From Pseudalgibacter alginicilyticus (GTDB lineage: Bacteria; Bacteroidota; Bacteroidia; Flavobacteriales; Flavobacteriaceae): a stretch of 64,000 nt of DNA. The notes below the pieces were generated by a model, which worked only from the letters and a program-made list of their open reading frames with translations, ran no database searches and was not told the DNA's origin. The translations under genes were made by a program, and so were the position numbers. Shown in pieces: positions 8,451-17,531 of the stretch (the first letter of the stretch is position 1; each line of letters starts with the position of its first letter). The stretch spans positions 1,550,001 through 1,614,000 of the forward strand of contig NZ_CP012898.1 of NCBI RefSeq assembly GCF_001310225.1. Reading direction: 5' to 3'.

Positions 8451-8705
8451 ACTTTGGGTTAAAAAATTCTGTCTATCCTTAGCTATTTATCAGAATCTTG
8501 GAATCTACATACTTCTCTAAACACTTATAAATCTTATATTATCTCGACCCTATCTATTTTCATTTTTACAAATTGATTGACTGATGGTTCATTTCCTCTA
8601 ATTCACTAATCTAATTTTGCTTTATCTACTAAAAAGAACACTACTTTCTATAAAACCCATCATTAATCAGTTTATTACTCAAAAAAGTAAGAAACCCTGT
8701 AAATC

Positions 8706-9728
8706 TTATTGAACTGCCTTTACAATAATTCTGTTTTCTATATCTTTTAACAGTTGCAGTTGGCTACTTTTTTTAGAAAGATCTTCTTTATCTGCATTTA
8801 AAAGAGATTTTTGCTTTAGTAATTCATTTTCCACATGATAGGCCTCCATATCCTCCTTTGAAATTGATTTATAGTCTCCATTTGAGTACAACTTGTAATT
8901 AAGTTTTATTAAGGTGTTACCCGCAATGTTTTCAAACAACGACAAATCAACGGTATCCATTTCTTCTAAAAATTTGTTATAATTATTTTTTAAAATAGGT
9001 TGAGAAATATTTGCCCACATTTTTCCAGACAAAGCTGTTTTAATTGACTCATCAGATTTGTAATAATTTAACATTGTATTGCTAAATGGTATTTTTAAAA
9101 AAGCACAAAGCTGTTTCAAGATATGTTCAGGATTTTTTATAAGATCCTCATAACATATTGATATAAAGCGCCCTTTATCTATATTGATTTTTAATTGAAT
9201 ACATAACTCTTGTTCTTCTTTCCACTTTTTTGCTATATGATAAATATGCTTAGGTCCAACAATTGCTTTTTTGAAAGAAAGTGCCACATCTCTCCCATCA
9301 CGATAAAGATGAATATAAAATGGTTTTATACCTGAAGCCTCTATGCTTTCTACATAATTTATATTAGACATACTTTTACAACACCAAAATGAGGCATTAG
9401 AATGCATGGCTTTTAAATGATATATAACTCTAAAGATTTCATGTAATGTATTGGAACTACATTGTTGTTGAATAATCTCTCTATCTAATTTAAATCCTTC
9501 CCATGGTACCGGGTTTTTTTCAATTAATTTGCAAACATCATCTATAAGGTTTATAAAACTTAATTCATCATCCAAATCTCCATATTTTGCTAATAAGGGA
9601 TAAAATCGTTGTAATATATGCGGTGGATGCGGTGCGTCAATTTCTTGAATTTGATTAAGCATCACTCTTAATAAATTTGAACCAGACCGCTGTGTACCAA
9701 TAATTTGTATAGCTTTAATTTGTTTCAT
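8706..9728 (-). CDS. PAPS-dependent sulfotransferase family protein
   Basis: A 340-residue cytoplasmic protein. The 5'-phosphosulfate-binding loop is at the N-terminus (GTQRSGSNLLR, about 11-21), and the 3'-phosphate-binding element appears as YIHLYRDGRDVALSF. Both define sulfotransferases that move a sulfo group from PAPS to a hydroxyl or amine. A charged segment near the C-terminus (about 280-330) may form a coiled coil. I chose the ATG at 9728; the extension to 9758 reads MSYFIIFFNI and overlaps the previous gene. It begins 4 bases after the CHR transporter stop. Its presence inside a catabolic sugar operon is unusual. The acceptor is unknown. Confidence 0.85.
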   Translation of the reverse strand: MKQIKAIQIIGTQRSGSNLLRVMLNQIQEIDAPHPPHILQRFYPLLAKYGDLDDELSFINLIDDVCKLIEKNPVPWEGFKLDREIIQQQCSSNTLHEIFRVIYHLKAMHSNASFWCCKSMSNINYVESIEASGIKPFYIHLYRDGRDVALSFKKAIVGPKHIYHIAKKWKEEQELCIQLKINIDKGRFISICYEDLIKNPEHILKQLCAFLKIPFSNTMLNYYKSDESIKTALSGKMWANISQPILKNNYNKFLEEMDTVDLSLFENIAGNTLIKLNYKLYSNGDYKSISKEDMEAYHVENELLKQKSLLNADKEDLSKKSSQLQLLKDIENRIIVKAVQ

Positions 9729-9732
9729 AATA

Positions 9733-10971
9733 TTAAAAAAAATTATAAAATAAGACACCCAATATTCCTGATATAGGTATTAAATAAATAACTTCAATTT
9801 TATATCTAATTGATACTATCAAAATCATTAAAAAAATGACAATAGCAAACCAATCAATTGGGTAACTTTTAGTAATGGTATAAGAGGCCGCTACAACCAT
9901 CCCAATAACGGCCGGTCGTACTCCCTTAAAGGCTGCTTTAATATTTTTAGAATTCTTTATTTTATTTAAAAATTCAGAAAAAATAATCATGATAAATGCT
10001 GGAGGGATAAAAATGGCTAATGTAGCTGTAATAGCTCCCCATAAGCCCCCTATTTTATATCCTATAAAAGTTGCACTTATAAATATAGGACCTGGAGTTA
10101 TTTGTCCCATAGCAATAGAATCTGCAAACTCTTTGTTTGTTAGCCAATGAAATCCATCGACAATTATTTCCTGCATAGCGGGAATTACCACATACCCCCC
10201 TCCAAATAAAGTAACACTCATGCTAGAAAAAGTTAGCATCAATTTTTTATTTATAATTATATTTTCATAAACCTCTCCAGTGGTTATTAAGGGCAGTAGA
10301 AAACTAATTATTATAGCAACAGAGGCAATTGTTATTGCAGAATATATAAAATATCTATTATTTTTAGAATTGTTTTCTACTAAATTTATTTCTGAAGCAA
10401 TAGCATTTTTATACATCAAAACTCCTAAAACACCTCCAGAAATAATAATTATAATTGTTATAAAAATAGATTTAACTATCAAAATAGCAACAATCGAAAC
10501 TATTACTATAATGACTTGTTTATAATCCTTTACATGCTTTTTAGCCATATTAAATGCTACTGAAATAATAATTGCAGATACCGCAGGTAATACGCCTTTG
10601 AAAAAATTAGTAAATACAGGAATTTGCCCATACTCAACATACAAATAAGAAAGAATAATCATTAAAAAAAAGGAAGGAAGCAAAATACCTAACATACTAA
10701 TTAATGCACCTTTAATTCCCTTTAAATAAAATCCAATATAAGCGATGACATTAAAAGCCATAGGGCCAGGCAAAACAGATGCTAATGATATAGCATCCAA
10801 TATAATATGATCCTGTATTACGTTTTTTTTTATTACAAGCTCTTTTTGTACAACAGATATTAAAGCCATAAACCCACCAAATGATGTTGCTCCAATTTTC
10901 AAAAATGACAAAAACAAAAACAATAAAGTCACGTCTTTGGAAGCTACAATGTTATCATCTGATTTTACCAT
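9733..10971 (-). CDS. CHR-family (ChrA-like) anion transporter
   Basis: A membrane protein of about 412 residues made of two homologous halves, as in long-chain ChrA proteins. Each half has the family's FGG and PGP signatures (TSFGGFMAL with VLPGPMAFN; LFGGGYVVIPAMQE with ITPGPIFIS). ChrA proteins export chromate, a sulfate mimic; the natural ion here could be sulfate or another oxyanion. I prefer the ATG at 10971 over an upstream TTG at 10989. It starts about 20 bases after the ASST-like gene and ends 4 bases before the sulfotransferase gene. No other metal-resistance gene is near, so a role in sulfate handling is plausible but inferred. Confidence 0.87.
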   Translation of the reverse strand: MVKSDDNIVASKDVTLLFLFLSFLKIGATSFGGFMALISVVQKELVIKKNVIQDHIILDAISLASVLPGPMAFNVIAYIGFYLKGIKGALISMLGILLPSFFLMIILSYLYVEYGQIPVFTNFFKGVLPAVSAIIISVAFNMAKKHVKDYKQVIIVIVSIVAILIVKSIFITIIIIISGGVLGVLMYKNAIASEINLVENNSKNNRYFIYSAITIASVAIIISFLLPLITTGEVYENIIINKKLMLTFSSMSVTLFGGGYVVIPAMQEIIVDGFHWLTNKEFADSIAMGQITPGPIFISATFIGYKIGGLWGAITATLAIFIPPAFIMIIFSEFLNKIKNSKNIKAAFKGVRPAVIGMVVAASYTITKSYPIDWFAIVIFLMILIVSIRYKIEVIYLIPISGILGVLFYNFF

Positions 10972-10992
10972 GTTTAAATTTTGAATCAAAAA

Positions 10993-12447
10993 TTATTCAG
11001 CATAATTAGTGCTATAAATTTCTTTTAAATATTGAACTCTATAGGTAGAATATTCTAAAGGCATGTTTCCTAAAACCTTTCCTTGCTTATTTGTAAATAC
11101 TATCCTATTGGTATTAGTACTACAAAAAACAACAAGACTATCGTTAATATATTCAGCACTTCCTTGAGAATGCGTAAAATATTTCTTAGGAAAAGAAACA
11201 ATATCTTTTTGTTTTACTTTCATTTGAATGGTATCTATTGAAAGTGTTAACAATCTTGATTGTGAATATAAATTCATGTCCAATAACTTTCTATTATTAG
11301 AAGATCTTTCAAAACCAGGTTTAAACCTTAAATTACCATTATCTAATAATACCAAGTCATTATTTTCATTAATTCTAATATCATGCTGACCAGAAAACAC
11401 AGCTTCATCAGTCATTTTAAAATCACCATCTACACCACCTAATTTCCAAATTAAAGCACCTGTTTTGCCATTAATTTTCCATACTTGACTAATATTTCTA
11501 AATGAGATATAATAGTCCCCTTTTTTATCTTTAAATAAAGCATTGGCATGTAACCAATCCTCTTTGGATGTTAAAATATCATCATCATCTAAAGGATTTA
11601 CAATATCAAATACAGACCATTGCCAAACAATTTCTTTTTTATGATTTAAAACAAGAATACCATCTCCTTTTATAGTATCAGTTTTTGTTCCCCCAACAGA
11701 AGACAAATCCATAACTTTGTGATTATAAACAAGCGTCATGATATTGCCTTTTTCATCTAGATCAACTTCATGATGAAAAGAATGTTTTATATTGTCTTTT
11801 CCTGTTTCAATTTCTAATAAAACGTTTCCAAATTTATCATATTCAATAATTTTTTTTCCATTGGTAAAATGTAATGTATCACTGCTTAATATTCCTAACA
11901 ACGTTCCTTTATGTGTCCATTTAGAGACTTTAAAATTAGCTTCATTTTTATAATAAGAAGCTAATTTCCCTTCTCCATTGGTAATAAACATATAACCTGG
12001 AATCTGCCTTGAGTGGAAGTGAAGATATCCATCAAATTTAACATCTGAAATACTATCTACATCCCTAAAATAGGGAACCCATGGAATTTTTTCTACCGTT
12101 GAAAAATCATATGTTTTACTAATTCTTTTTAATGCTTTTTTTTGTACAACTACATTAAAATTATAATCAGTATTTAAATTTACATCTATTAACATTAATT
12201 CATGTAAACTATTATTTTTTGATATAGGAGAATAGGAAATAACAGAATCTGTTTTTTCTTTATTTATATATTTCCAATATTGAATGTACGCATCAGATCC
12301 TTCTGTTGTTTCTACATCAATCTTAATTTTAAGAGCATTATCTTTCACAGATTTTATTTCTATAACGCCTATTTTGGGAGCCAACTTATTAGAAATATAG
12401 CTACAAGATTGAAAAACAAGTAATAATACAAGTAGAAACTTATGCAT
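10993..12447 (-). CDS. Arylsulfotransferase (ASST)-like lipoprotein
   Basis: A 484-residue protein with a lipoprotein signal (LVFQSC, Cys15), so it is lipid-anchored in the cell envelope. Repeated beta-propeller-like blades carry the ASST hallmarks: HSFHHEVDLDEKGN (H225/H226), EDWLHANAL (H300), FRNISQVWKINGKTG, WKLGG, FSGQHDI (H355) and FTHSQGSAEY (H426). In E. coli AssT a histidine is transiently sulfated and passes the group from one phenol to another without PAPS. The key histidines seem retained, but the donor here may be sulfated sugar, lipid or phenol. It lies 59 bases after susD, with a strong hairpin in that gap. Confidence 0.85.
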   Translation of the reverse strand: MHKFLLVLLLVFQSCSYISNKLAPKIGVIEIKSVKDNALKIKIDVETTEGSDAYIQYWKYINKEKTDSVISYSPISKNNSLHELMLIDVNLNTDYNFNVVVQKKALKRISKTYDFSTVEKIPWVPYFRDVDSISDVKFDGYLHFHSRQIPGYMFITNGEGKLASYYKNEANFKVSKWTHKGTLLGILSSDTLHFTNGKKIIEYDKFGNVLLEIETGKDNIKHSFHHEVDLDEKGNIMTLVYNHKVMDLSSVGGTKTDTIKGDGILVLNHKKEIVWQWSVFDIVNPLDDDDILTSKEDWLHANALFKDKKGDYYISFRNISQVWKINGKTGALIWKLGGVDGDFKMTDEAVFSGQHDIRINENNDLVLLDNGNLRFKPGFERSSNNRKLLDMNLYSQSRLLTLSIDTIQMKVKQKDIVSFPKKYFTHSQGSAEYINDSLVVFCSTNTNRIVFTNKQGKVLGNMPLEYSTYRVQYLKEIYSTNYAE

Positions 12448-12461
12448 ATAAAAATGATTAA

Positions 12462-12496
12462 AAGGTTTGGTCTTATCTACAATAAGACCAAACCTT
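12462..12496 (-). terminator. Strong intercistronic hairpin between susD and the ASST-like gene
   Basis: A perfect 15-bp stem (12462-12476 with 12482-12496, loop of 5) fills most of the 59-base gap. On the minus strand it is followed by TTTTAAT. It may end most susCD transcripts or protect their 3' ends while a fraction continues downstream. Confidence 0.7.
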
Positions 12497-12506
12497 ACTT
12501 AGTATT

Positions 12507-14009
12507 TTAAAAATTATTAGATGGGTTCGGTTCCATATTAGGATTTAAATCAAGCTCTGTACGTGGAATAGGCATTAATTTATAATCATCTGTTATTGTT
12601 ACAGAATACCCTTGATCTTGAACATATTGATTCAATTTGGACACAAAAACTCCTTGTCTTATTAAATCATCTTTTCTATGGCCTTCAGCCGCTAATTCAA
12701 TAGCACGTTCATTAAGCACAGCTGATCTAAATGCTTCCTTGCTTAATCCATCAGTAAGGTCTGATAATCCAGATCTATTTCTAACTTCATTTATTGCATC
12801 ATAAGCTATATCGGTAGGACCATTTAATTCGTTTTCAATCTCGGCTTTTAATAGTAATACGTCAGCATAACGTAAAACAGGTACCCCCATTTTAGAAATT
12901 CCATAATTTCTATAAGCTGCTGATGTTCCCGTACCTGGAGATGTAACATCGCGATTAAAAGTTCCAAATTTTCTATTTATAACAAAACCAAAATCATCAA
13001 TAGCATCTTTAATTGCCCCTCCATATAAATATGGATATTCTTGTAAATACACTTCACTACGTTCATCACCCGGTTCCATTTCATTATATATTTCTACAGG
13101 TAGCCCAACAGTAGCCCATCCTGTATCATACCCCCAAGGTGTAAAGAATTTCAAGTGGTGGTTAGAAGCAACACTATAAGATTCCCCTAACGATAAAATT
13201 GAAAAAATAAATTCATCATCTAAAACATTAGATTCATAAAACAGTTTTAAAAAATTATCCTCAGTAAATAAATTATATTCACCAAGTGCTATTAATTTAT
13301 CAATATTATCTTCTGCTAATTCCCACTTAAGTTGTCTTAACTGTGTTTTTGCTAAAAGGCCATAAGCAGCTCCTTTTGAAGCTTTGCCTGGTGTGCCAGA
13401 CCTGCCTGGTAAATGGATAGAAGCATATTCAAAATCAGCTTCTATTTGTTCATATACCAAATTAACATCCGTACGAGGTAAACCTACTTCATCCGATTTT
13501 GTAGGCTCCAATTTTAAAGGTACATCACCAAATAAGCCCGTAAGATCAAAATAAGCTAAACCTCTTAAAAACCTTGCTTCAGCTATAAGCTGTTCTTTTG
13601 TAGCAGTTCTAAAAGCACTCTCGTTTATTCCCTCTATTAAAAGAATGGCCCAATTTGCTCTATCAACAACTGTATAAATACTTGCCCATAATTCTGACGC
13701 TATATTTTCATCTGTCCAGTTATAGGTTTCTATATTTCTATATTTAGAATCATTTAGCACAAAAACATCTGTTATACCATCTGTAACTCTTGCCAATTCA
13801 CCTGATGCGTAATAATCCCATCCACCAGCTAAGAATCCATTATAAACTCCGTCTATTAATGCAGTAGCATCACTTTCAGTACTAATACTAGACTCTGACA
13901 ATTGTCCTTTAAGTTCTTCTTCTAAATCATCATTACATGAATTTAATGTAATTAAACATATAAAAATCATATAGTAAAGCCTTACTCTTAATATTTTCTT
14001 TTCTTTCAT
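12507..14009 (-). CDS. SusD/RagB-family outer-membrane glycan-binding lipoprotein
   Basis: A 500-residue surface lipoprotein (signal ending LITLNSC). The SusD fold is recognisable from TPR-like N-terminal helices (LIAEARFLRGLAYFDLTGLFGDVPL), the central YGLLAKTQLR helix and the C-terminal VLRYADVLLLKAEIENEL, DAINEVRNRSGL and AVLNERAIELAAEGHRKDDLIR blocks. It caps the SusC-like transporter and captures the glycan. It starts 11 bases after susC, the usual pairing. Substrate cannot be read from the sequence; the nag genes around it suggest a GlcNAc-containing oligosaccharide. Confidence 0.94.
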   Translation of the reverse strand: MKEKKILRVRLYYMIFICLITLNSCNDDLEEELKGQLSESSISTESDATALIDGVYNGFLAGGWDYYASGELARVTDGITDVFVLNDSKYRNIETYNWTDENIASELWASIYTVVDRANWAILLIEGINESAFRTATKEQLIAEARFLRGLAYFDLTGLFGDVPLKLEPTKSDEVGLPRTDVNLVYEQIEADFEYASIHLPGRSGTPGKASKGAAYGLLAKTQLRQLKWELAEDNIDKLIALGEYNLFTEDNFLKLFYESNVLDDEFIFSILSLGESYSVASNHHLKFFTPWGYDTGWATVGLPVEIYNEMEPGDERSEVYLQEYPYLYGGAIKDAIDDFGFVINRKFGTFNRDVTSPGTGTSAAYRNYGISKMGVPVLRYADVLLLKAEIENELNGPTDIAYDAINEVRNRSGLSDLTDGLSKEAFRSAVLNERAIELAAEGHRKDDLIRQGVFVSKLNQYVQDQGYSVTITDDYKLMPIPRTELDLNPNMEPNPSNNF

Positions 14010-14020
14010 AATTTTTTGAT

Positions 14021-17000
14021 TTAAATTCCTACTTTAATTCCAAGTGTAAATGATTTTTGATATGGATAAGAATATGCATCTAACCCTGCGCCTGTATTAA
14101 GATTTGTACCTGAAGTTCTTGTTGAGTTTACTTCTGGATCAAAACCTGAATAATCACTCCATGTTGCTAAATTTGTAGCTACAAAACTTAATTGTAGAGC
14201 AGCTAAGCCTATTTTATCTAATACATTTTTGTTGAAATCATATGATAAACTTACGTTACTTAGCCTAATGTAGGATGCATCTTCAACAAAATAATCATTT
14301 ACCCATTGATCACCTTGCCACAAATTTTGTGGTAAAGTACCTTCTGGATTACTAGGAGTCCATCGGTCTTTAGCTATTGCCAATGTATTGTATTGATAAC
14401 CTATAACATTATTACCATTCAATTTATCAACATCAAATACTCCTGTTAAAAACACTGAAAGCGTAAAGTTTTTATAATTAAATGAATTATTAAAACCTAC
14501 ATTAAATTTAGGATAACCGTTACCAATTAACTCTTTATCTTCTCCTGTTATTTGCCCATCTTCGTTAATATCCTCAAATAAGGGATCCCCTGGCTGAGCC
14601 GTAGGCTGTGTTAAAGATGTTTCTCCATCTTGTAAAACCCCCAAATATCTATACCCATAGATGGTGCCTACTGGAAGACCTTCTTCCAAAACAGAATATG
14701 ACCCACTAACATTACCATCTATTCTTGCTTCTTCTCCGGGCAAGAAATCTGTTCCTTCAATTAATTCAAGACTTATGACTGTATTTTCATTTTGTGAAAA
14801 ATTAAGATTTGAAGTCCAACCGAATCCATTATTAAAGGTCTTTTTATAATTTAAACTAAGTTCAATTCCCTTATTTTCTACCTCCCCTGCATTTGTCAAA
14901 ATAGATTCAATACCGTTTGAAGGCGCGATTGTTTTATTTAACAATAAATTGGTTGTATTGTTCTTATAATATCCTAATTCCATTGTTAAATTGTTATTAA
15001 AAAAGCCAAGTTCTAAAGCCAAATCAAACTTTTTAGTTTCTTCCCATTGCAAATCCTCGTTACCAACACGAGACGATATGGTTCCCACAGATAAAGTTGA
15101 ACCATCAGTTGTTACTGAAGCAGATGGAGAAAATGTACTCTGTCCTAATCCAACACCAAATCTATCATTACCTGTTATACCTATACTTGACCTTAGCTTC
15201 AATTGCGAAATTAAACCGCTATTAAAAAAACTTTCATTATGTACATTCCACGCCACTGCAGCAGCAGGAAAGTTCCCCCATTTATTACCTTCTCCAAATT
15301 TTGAAGACCCATCTCTTCTATAAGTTAAAGTAAGAAGGTACCTATCATCAAAAATATAATTAACCCTAGCCAAATAAGACGCTAATTCACTATCAGCCAC
15401 ATATGAAGACGGAGTTAATATTGTGGCTCCACCTTGTAAACTATAATACCCCAATGCATCAGTTGTAAAATCACTTGAACCAGCAGAAAAATACTCCTCA
15501 CTACTCCATTCATGTGTGTATCCAGCTATAGCGTTTATACTATGCTTCCCTATTAATTTATCATAACTCAACAAATTTGAATACGTATAATATTTATACA
15601 ACAAATGACTTTGCCTAGCAGAACCTGGGTCCAAAGAAGAGGCTACTAAACTTGATGTTGAAGGTAAAAATTGATTAATTTTTTGATTCACAATTCTAGC
15701 GCCTCCTTGAGTTTTAAAAGTAAAATCTTTAAAAATCTTAGCTTCCAAAAAAGCATTTGCCAACACAAAATAATTAGTTCCTTTATTATCCATTATCTCT
15801 AATGTTTCTAAGGGATCTCGAGGAGAAGAAGTACCGTAAATCAACGCCTTATCTTCTGTTGACAATGTATCATAAAGGTCATAGGTAGGATTTAAAGGGC
15901 TTGTTTGAAAAATACCTCTCAGAATATTATCTTGTAATGAACTTGCTGAGAAACCTAAAAAGTCACTCTCGGTAGCAGAAAGCGATGTATTAACACCTAC
16001 TTTTACTCTACCTTCTAATAAGCTTTGATCTGCATTTAAACGCACATTATAACGATCAAAAGAAGTGTTTTTAACAACACCTTCCCAAGAATAAGCTCCT
16101 GCACTAAAAAACATTTTAGTATCCTCATTTCCTCCTGAAACAGCTACTTGATGCTCAGAAACATAACCTGTTCTAAAAGCCTCGTCTAACCAATTAGTTT
16201 GCAATCCAAGCTCTTCAATTCTATCTATAGCCTCTTGCGTATATGAAGGAGCAACACCATTTGTAATATCAATTTCATTTTGAAGAATTGCATAATCACT
16301 TGAATCTATAAAGTCATAGGCATCTGTGTTTGCTTCTTGAATTGAATAATTACCAGTATATGTCACTGATGATTTTCCTTTTTTACCGCGTTTAGTTGTA
16401 ATAATTACAACACCATTAGCACCTCTAGTTCCATATATTGCTGTAGCAGAGGCATCTTTTAATATACTCACACTTGCAATATCTGCTGGATTAATACTAT
16501 TAGACAAAGACTCCATAGGAAATCCGTCAACCACATACAAGGGATTGTTGTTGCTATTCACAGAATTATTCCCCCTAATTCGAACAAGCATATCTGCGCC
16601 TGGCTCAGAACTTGTTGTGGATATTTGAACACCTGAAGCTCTTCCCTGTATTAAGTTTTCAACGCCCACTACAGGACCTTGATTAAAACTTTTTTCACTA
16701 ATCACAGACACTGAGCCAGTTAAATCTTCTTTACGAACACTACCATATCCAATAATAATAGTTTCTTCTAACTCATTGAATTCAGGTTGCAAAACTACCT
16801 TTAAATTGGTCTGTGTGCCTATTTTAATTTCTTGGGTAGAATATCCTAAAAAAGAAAAAACAAGTACGTTTTCTTGTGAAGCTGTAATGGAAAATTTTCC
16901 ATCAAAATCAGTCACAACACCTCTTGTTGTCCCTTTAATAGTTACAGTAGCTCCCGGAAGCGGAATTCCTTCCACATCCGTTAAAGTGCCTTCAATATTT

Positions 17001-17074
17001 TTCTCTTGTGCATTAATAGGAAGAAATACCCCAAAGATAAGCACAAAAATAATTTTTAATAATGTCTTTTTCAT
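14021..17074 (-). CDS. SusC/RagA-family TonB-dependent outer-membrane transporter
   Basis: A 1017-residue TonB-dependent receptor. A signal peptide ends at INAQ. A carboxypeptidase-regulatory-like domain follows (EGTLTDVEGIPLPGATVTIKG, about 25-100). The plug domain carries the SusC signatures (GRASGVQIS, VRIRGNNSVNSNNNPLYVVDGFP, ILKDASATAIYGTRGANGVVIITTKRG), and a beta-barrel runs to the C-terminal strand TLGIKVGI. It imports oligosaccharides using TonB energy, with the SusD partner 11 bases downstream. Its promoter overlaps a LacI-type palindrome at 17202-17219, which ties it to regulator A. Confidence 0.96.
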   Translation of the reverse strand: MKKTLLKIIFVLIFGVFLPINAQEKNIEGTLTDVEGIPLPGATVTIKGTTRGVVTDFDGKFSITASQENVLVFSFLGYSTQEIKIGTQTNLKVVLQPEFNELEETIIIGYGSVRKEDLTGSVSVISEKSFNQGPVVGVENLIQGRASGVQISTTSSEPGADMLVRIRGNNSVNSNNNPLYVVDGFPMESLSNSINPADIASVSILKDASATAIYGTRGANGVVIITTKRGKKGKSSVTYTGNYSIQEANTDAYDFIDSSDYAILQNEIDITNGVAPSYTQEAIDRIEELGLQTNWLDEAFRTGYVSEHQVAVSGGNEDTKMFFSAGAYSWEGVVKNTSFDRYNVRLNADQSLLEGRVKVGVNTSLSATESDFLGFSASSLQDNILRGIFQTSPLNPTYDLYDTLSTEDKALIYGTSSPRDPLETLEIMDNKGTNYFVLANAFLEAKIFKDFTFKTQGGARIVNQKINQFLPSTSSLVASSLDPGSARQSHLLYKYYTYSNLLSYDKLIGKHSINAIAGYTHEWSSEEYFSAGSSDFTTDALGYYSLQGGATILTPSSYVADSELASYLARVNYIFDDRYLLTLTYRRDGSSKFGEGNKWGNFPAAAVAWNVHNESFFNSGLISQLKLRSSIGITGNDRFGVGLGQSTFSPSASVTTDGSTLSVGTISSRVGNEDLQWEETKKFDLALELGFFNNNLTMELGYYKNNTTNLLLNKTIAPSNGIESILTNAGEVENKGIELSLNYKKTFNNGFGWTSNLNFSQNENTVISLELIEGTDFLPGEEARIDGNVSGSYSVLEEGLPVGTIYGYRYLGVLQDGETSLTQPTAQPGDPLFEDINEDGQITGEDKELIGNGYPKFNVGFNNSFNYKNFTLSVFLTGVFDVDKLNGNNVIGYQYNTLAIAKDRWTPSNPEGTLPQNLWQGDQWVNDYFVEDASYIRLSNVSLSYDFNKNVLDKIGLAALQLSFVATNLATWSDYSGFDPEVNSTRTSGTNLNTGAGLDAYSYPYQKSFTLGIKVGI

Positions 17075-17178
17075 ATAAAAGATATAAGGTTAAATAATTA
17101 ATAAAATACAAATACACAACCCAACAAGACAACGTGTTTGAGTAAAAATATCTTGAGTTAATATTTGTTTTTGCTTCT

Positions 17179-17209
17179 CAAAAATAACTAATTAAATTTA
17201 ATATGCAAA
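17179..17209 (-). promoter_or_regulatory. Bacteroidota-type promoter of the sus operon
   Basis: On the minus strand a TTTG (17206-17209) and a TATTTTTG box (17179-17186) are separated by exactly 19 bases, matching the -33/-7 pattern of Bacteroidota promoters. The -33 element falls inside the operator palindrome. Confidence 0.65.
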
Positions 17210-17219
17210 CGTTTGCATA
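17202..17219. promoter_or_regulatory. LacI-family operator at the susC promoter
   Basis: A perfect 18-bp palindrome, TATGCAAACGTTTGCATA, shares its core with the two sites before lacI-A. It covers the -33 element of the sus promoter, so bound repressor would exclude RNA polymerase. Confidence 0.8.
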
Positions 17220-17344
17220 AAATATTTTACATCAAATACCACATTTAACTGAATTAATTATTGCAATAACTCCAAAATGATATACAATAATCATCATTTA
17301 AAACAATTCGTTAATTAATCCATATTGTTAAAAAAAGATAAAAA

Positions 17345-17358
17345 TGCAAACGATTGTA
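17345..17358. promoter_or_regulatory. Degenerate second operator upstream of susC
   Basis: TGCAAACGATTGTA matches 12 of 14 positions of the TGCAAACGTTTGCA consensus. Its centre is 141 bp from the main susC operator, nearly the same spacing as the pair before lacI-A. I see no gene in the 457-base gap 17075-17531. Confidence 0.5.
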
Positions 17359-17531
17359 TTTATAAATTAGAAAGTATATCTAAGAGCTACATATGGATTT
17401 ATTTTTTCCCTGTACCTAGTATTAATAAACGAAAACACGACAAATCTCTACAAGCAAACATCAGAAACTTAAACAGCAAAAATCATCTAACCTATAGAAG
17501 TGACGTGACTGTAGTTTTGAGGGTGCAATAT

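Noticed and set aside
9733-10989. Chromate-resistance operon
   Set aside because: Only the ChrA-like transporter is present. There is no ChrB or reductase, and it is embedded in a sugar operon, so resistance is not the best reading.
14661-17078. Several open frames on the plus strand opposite susC
   Set aside because: They are antisense shadows: low-complexity translations with no start context, opposite a clearly coding gene.
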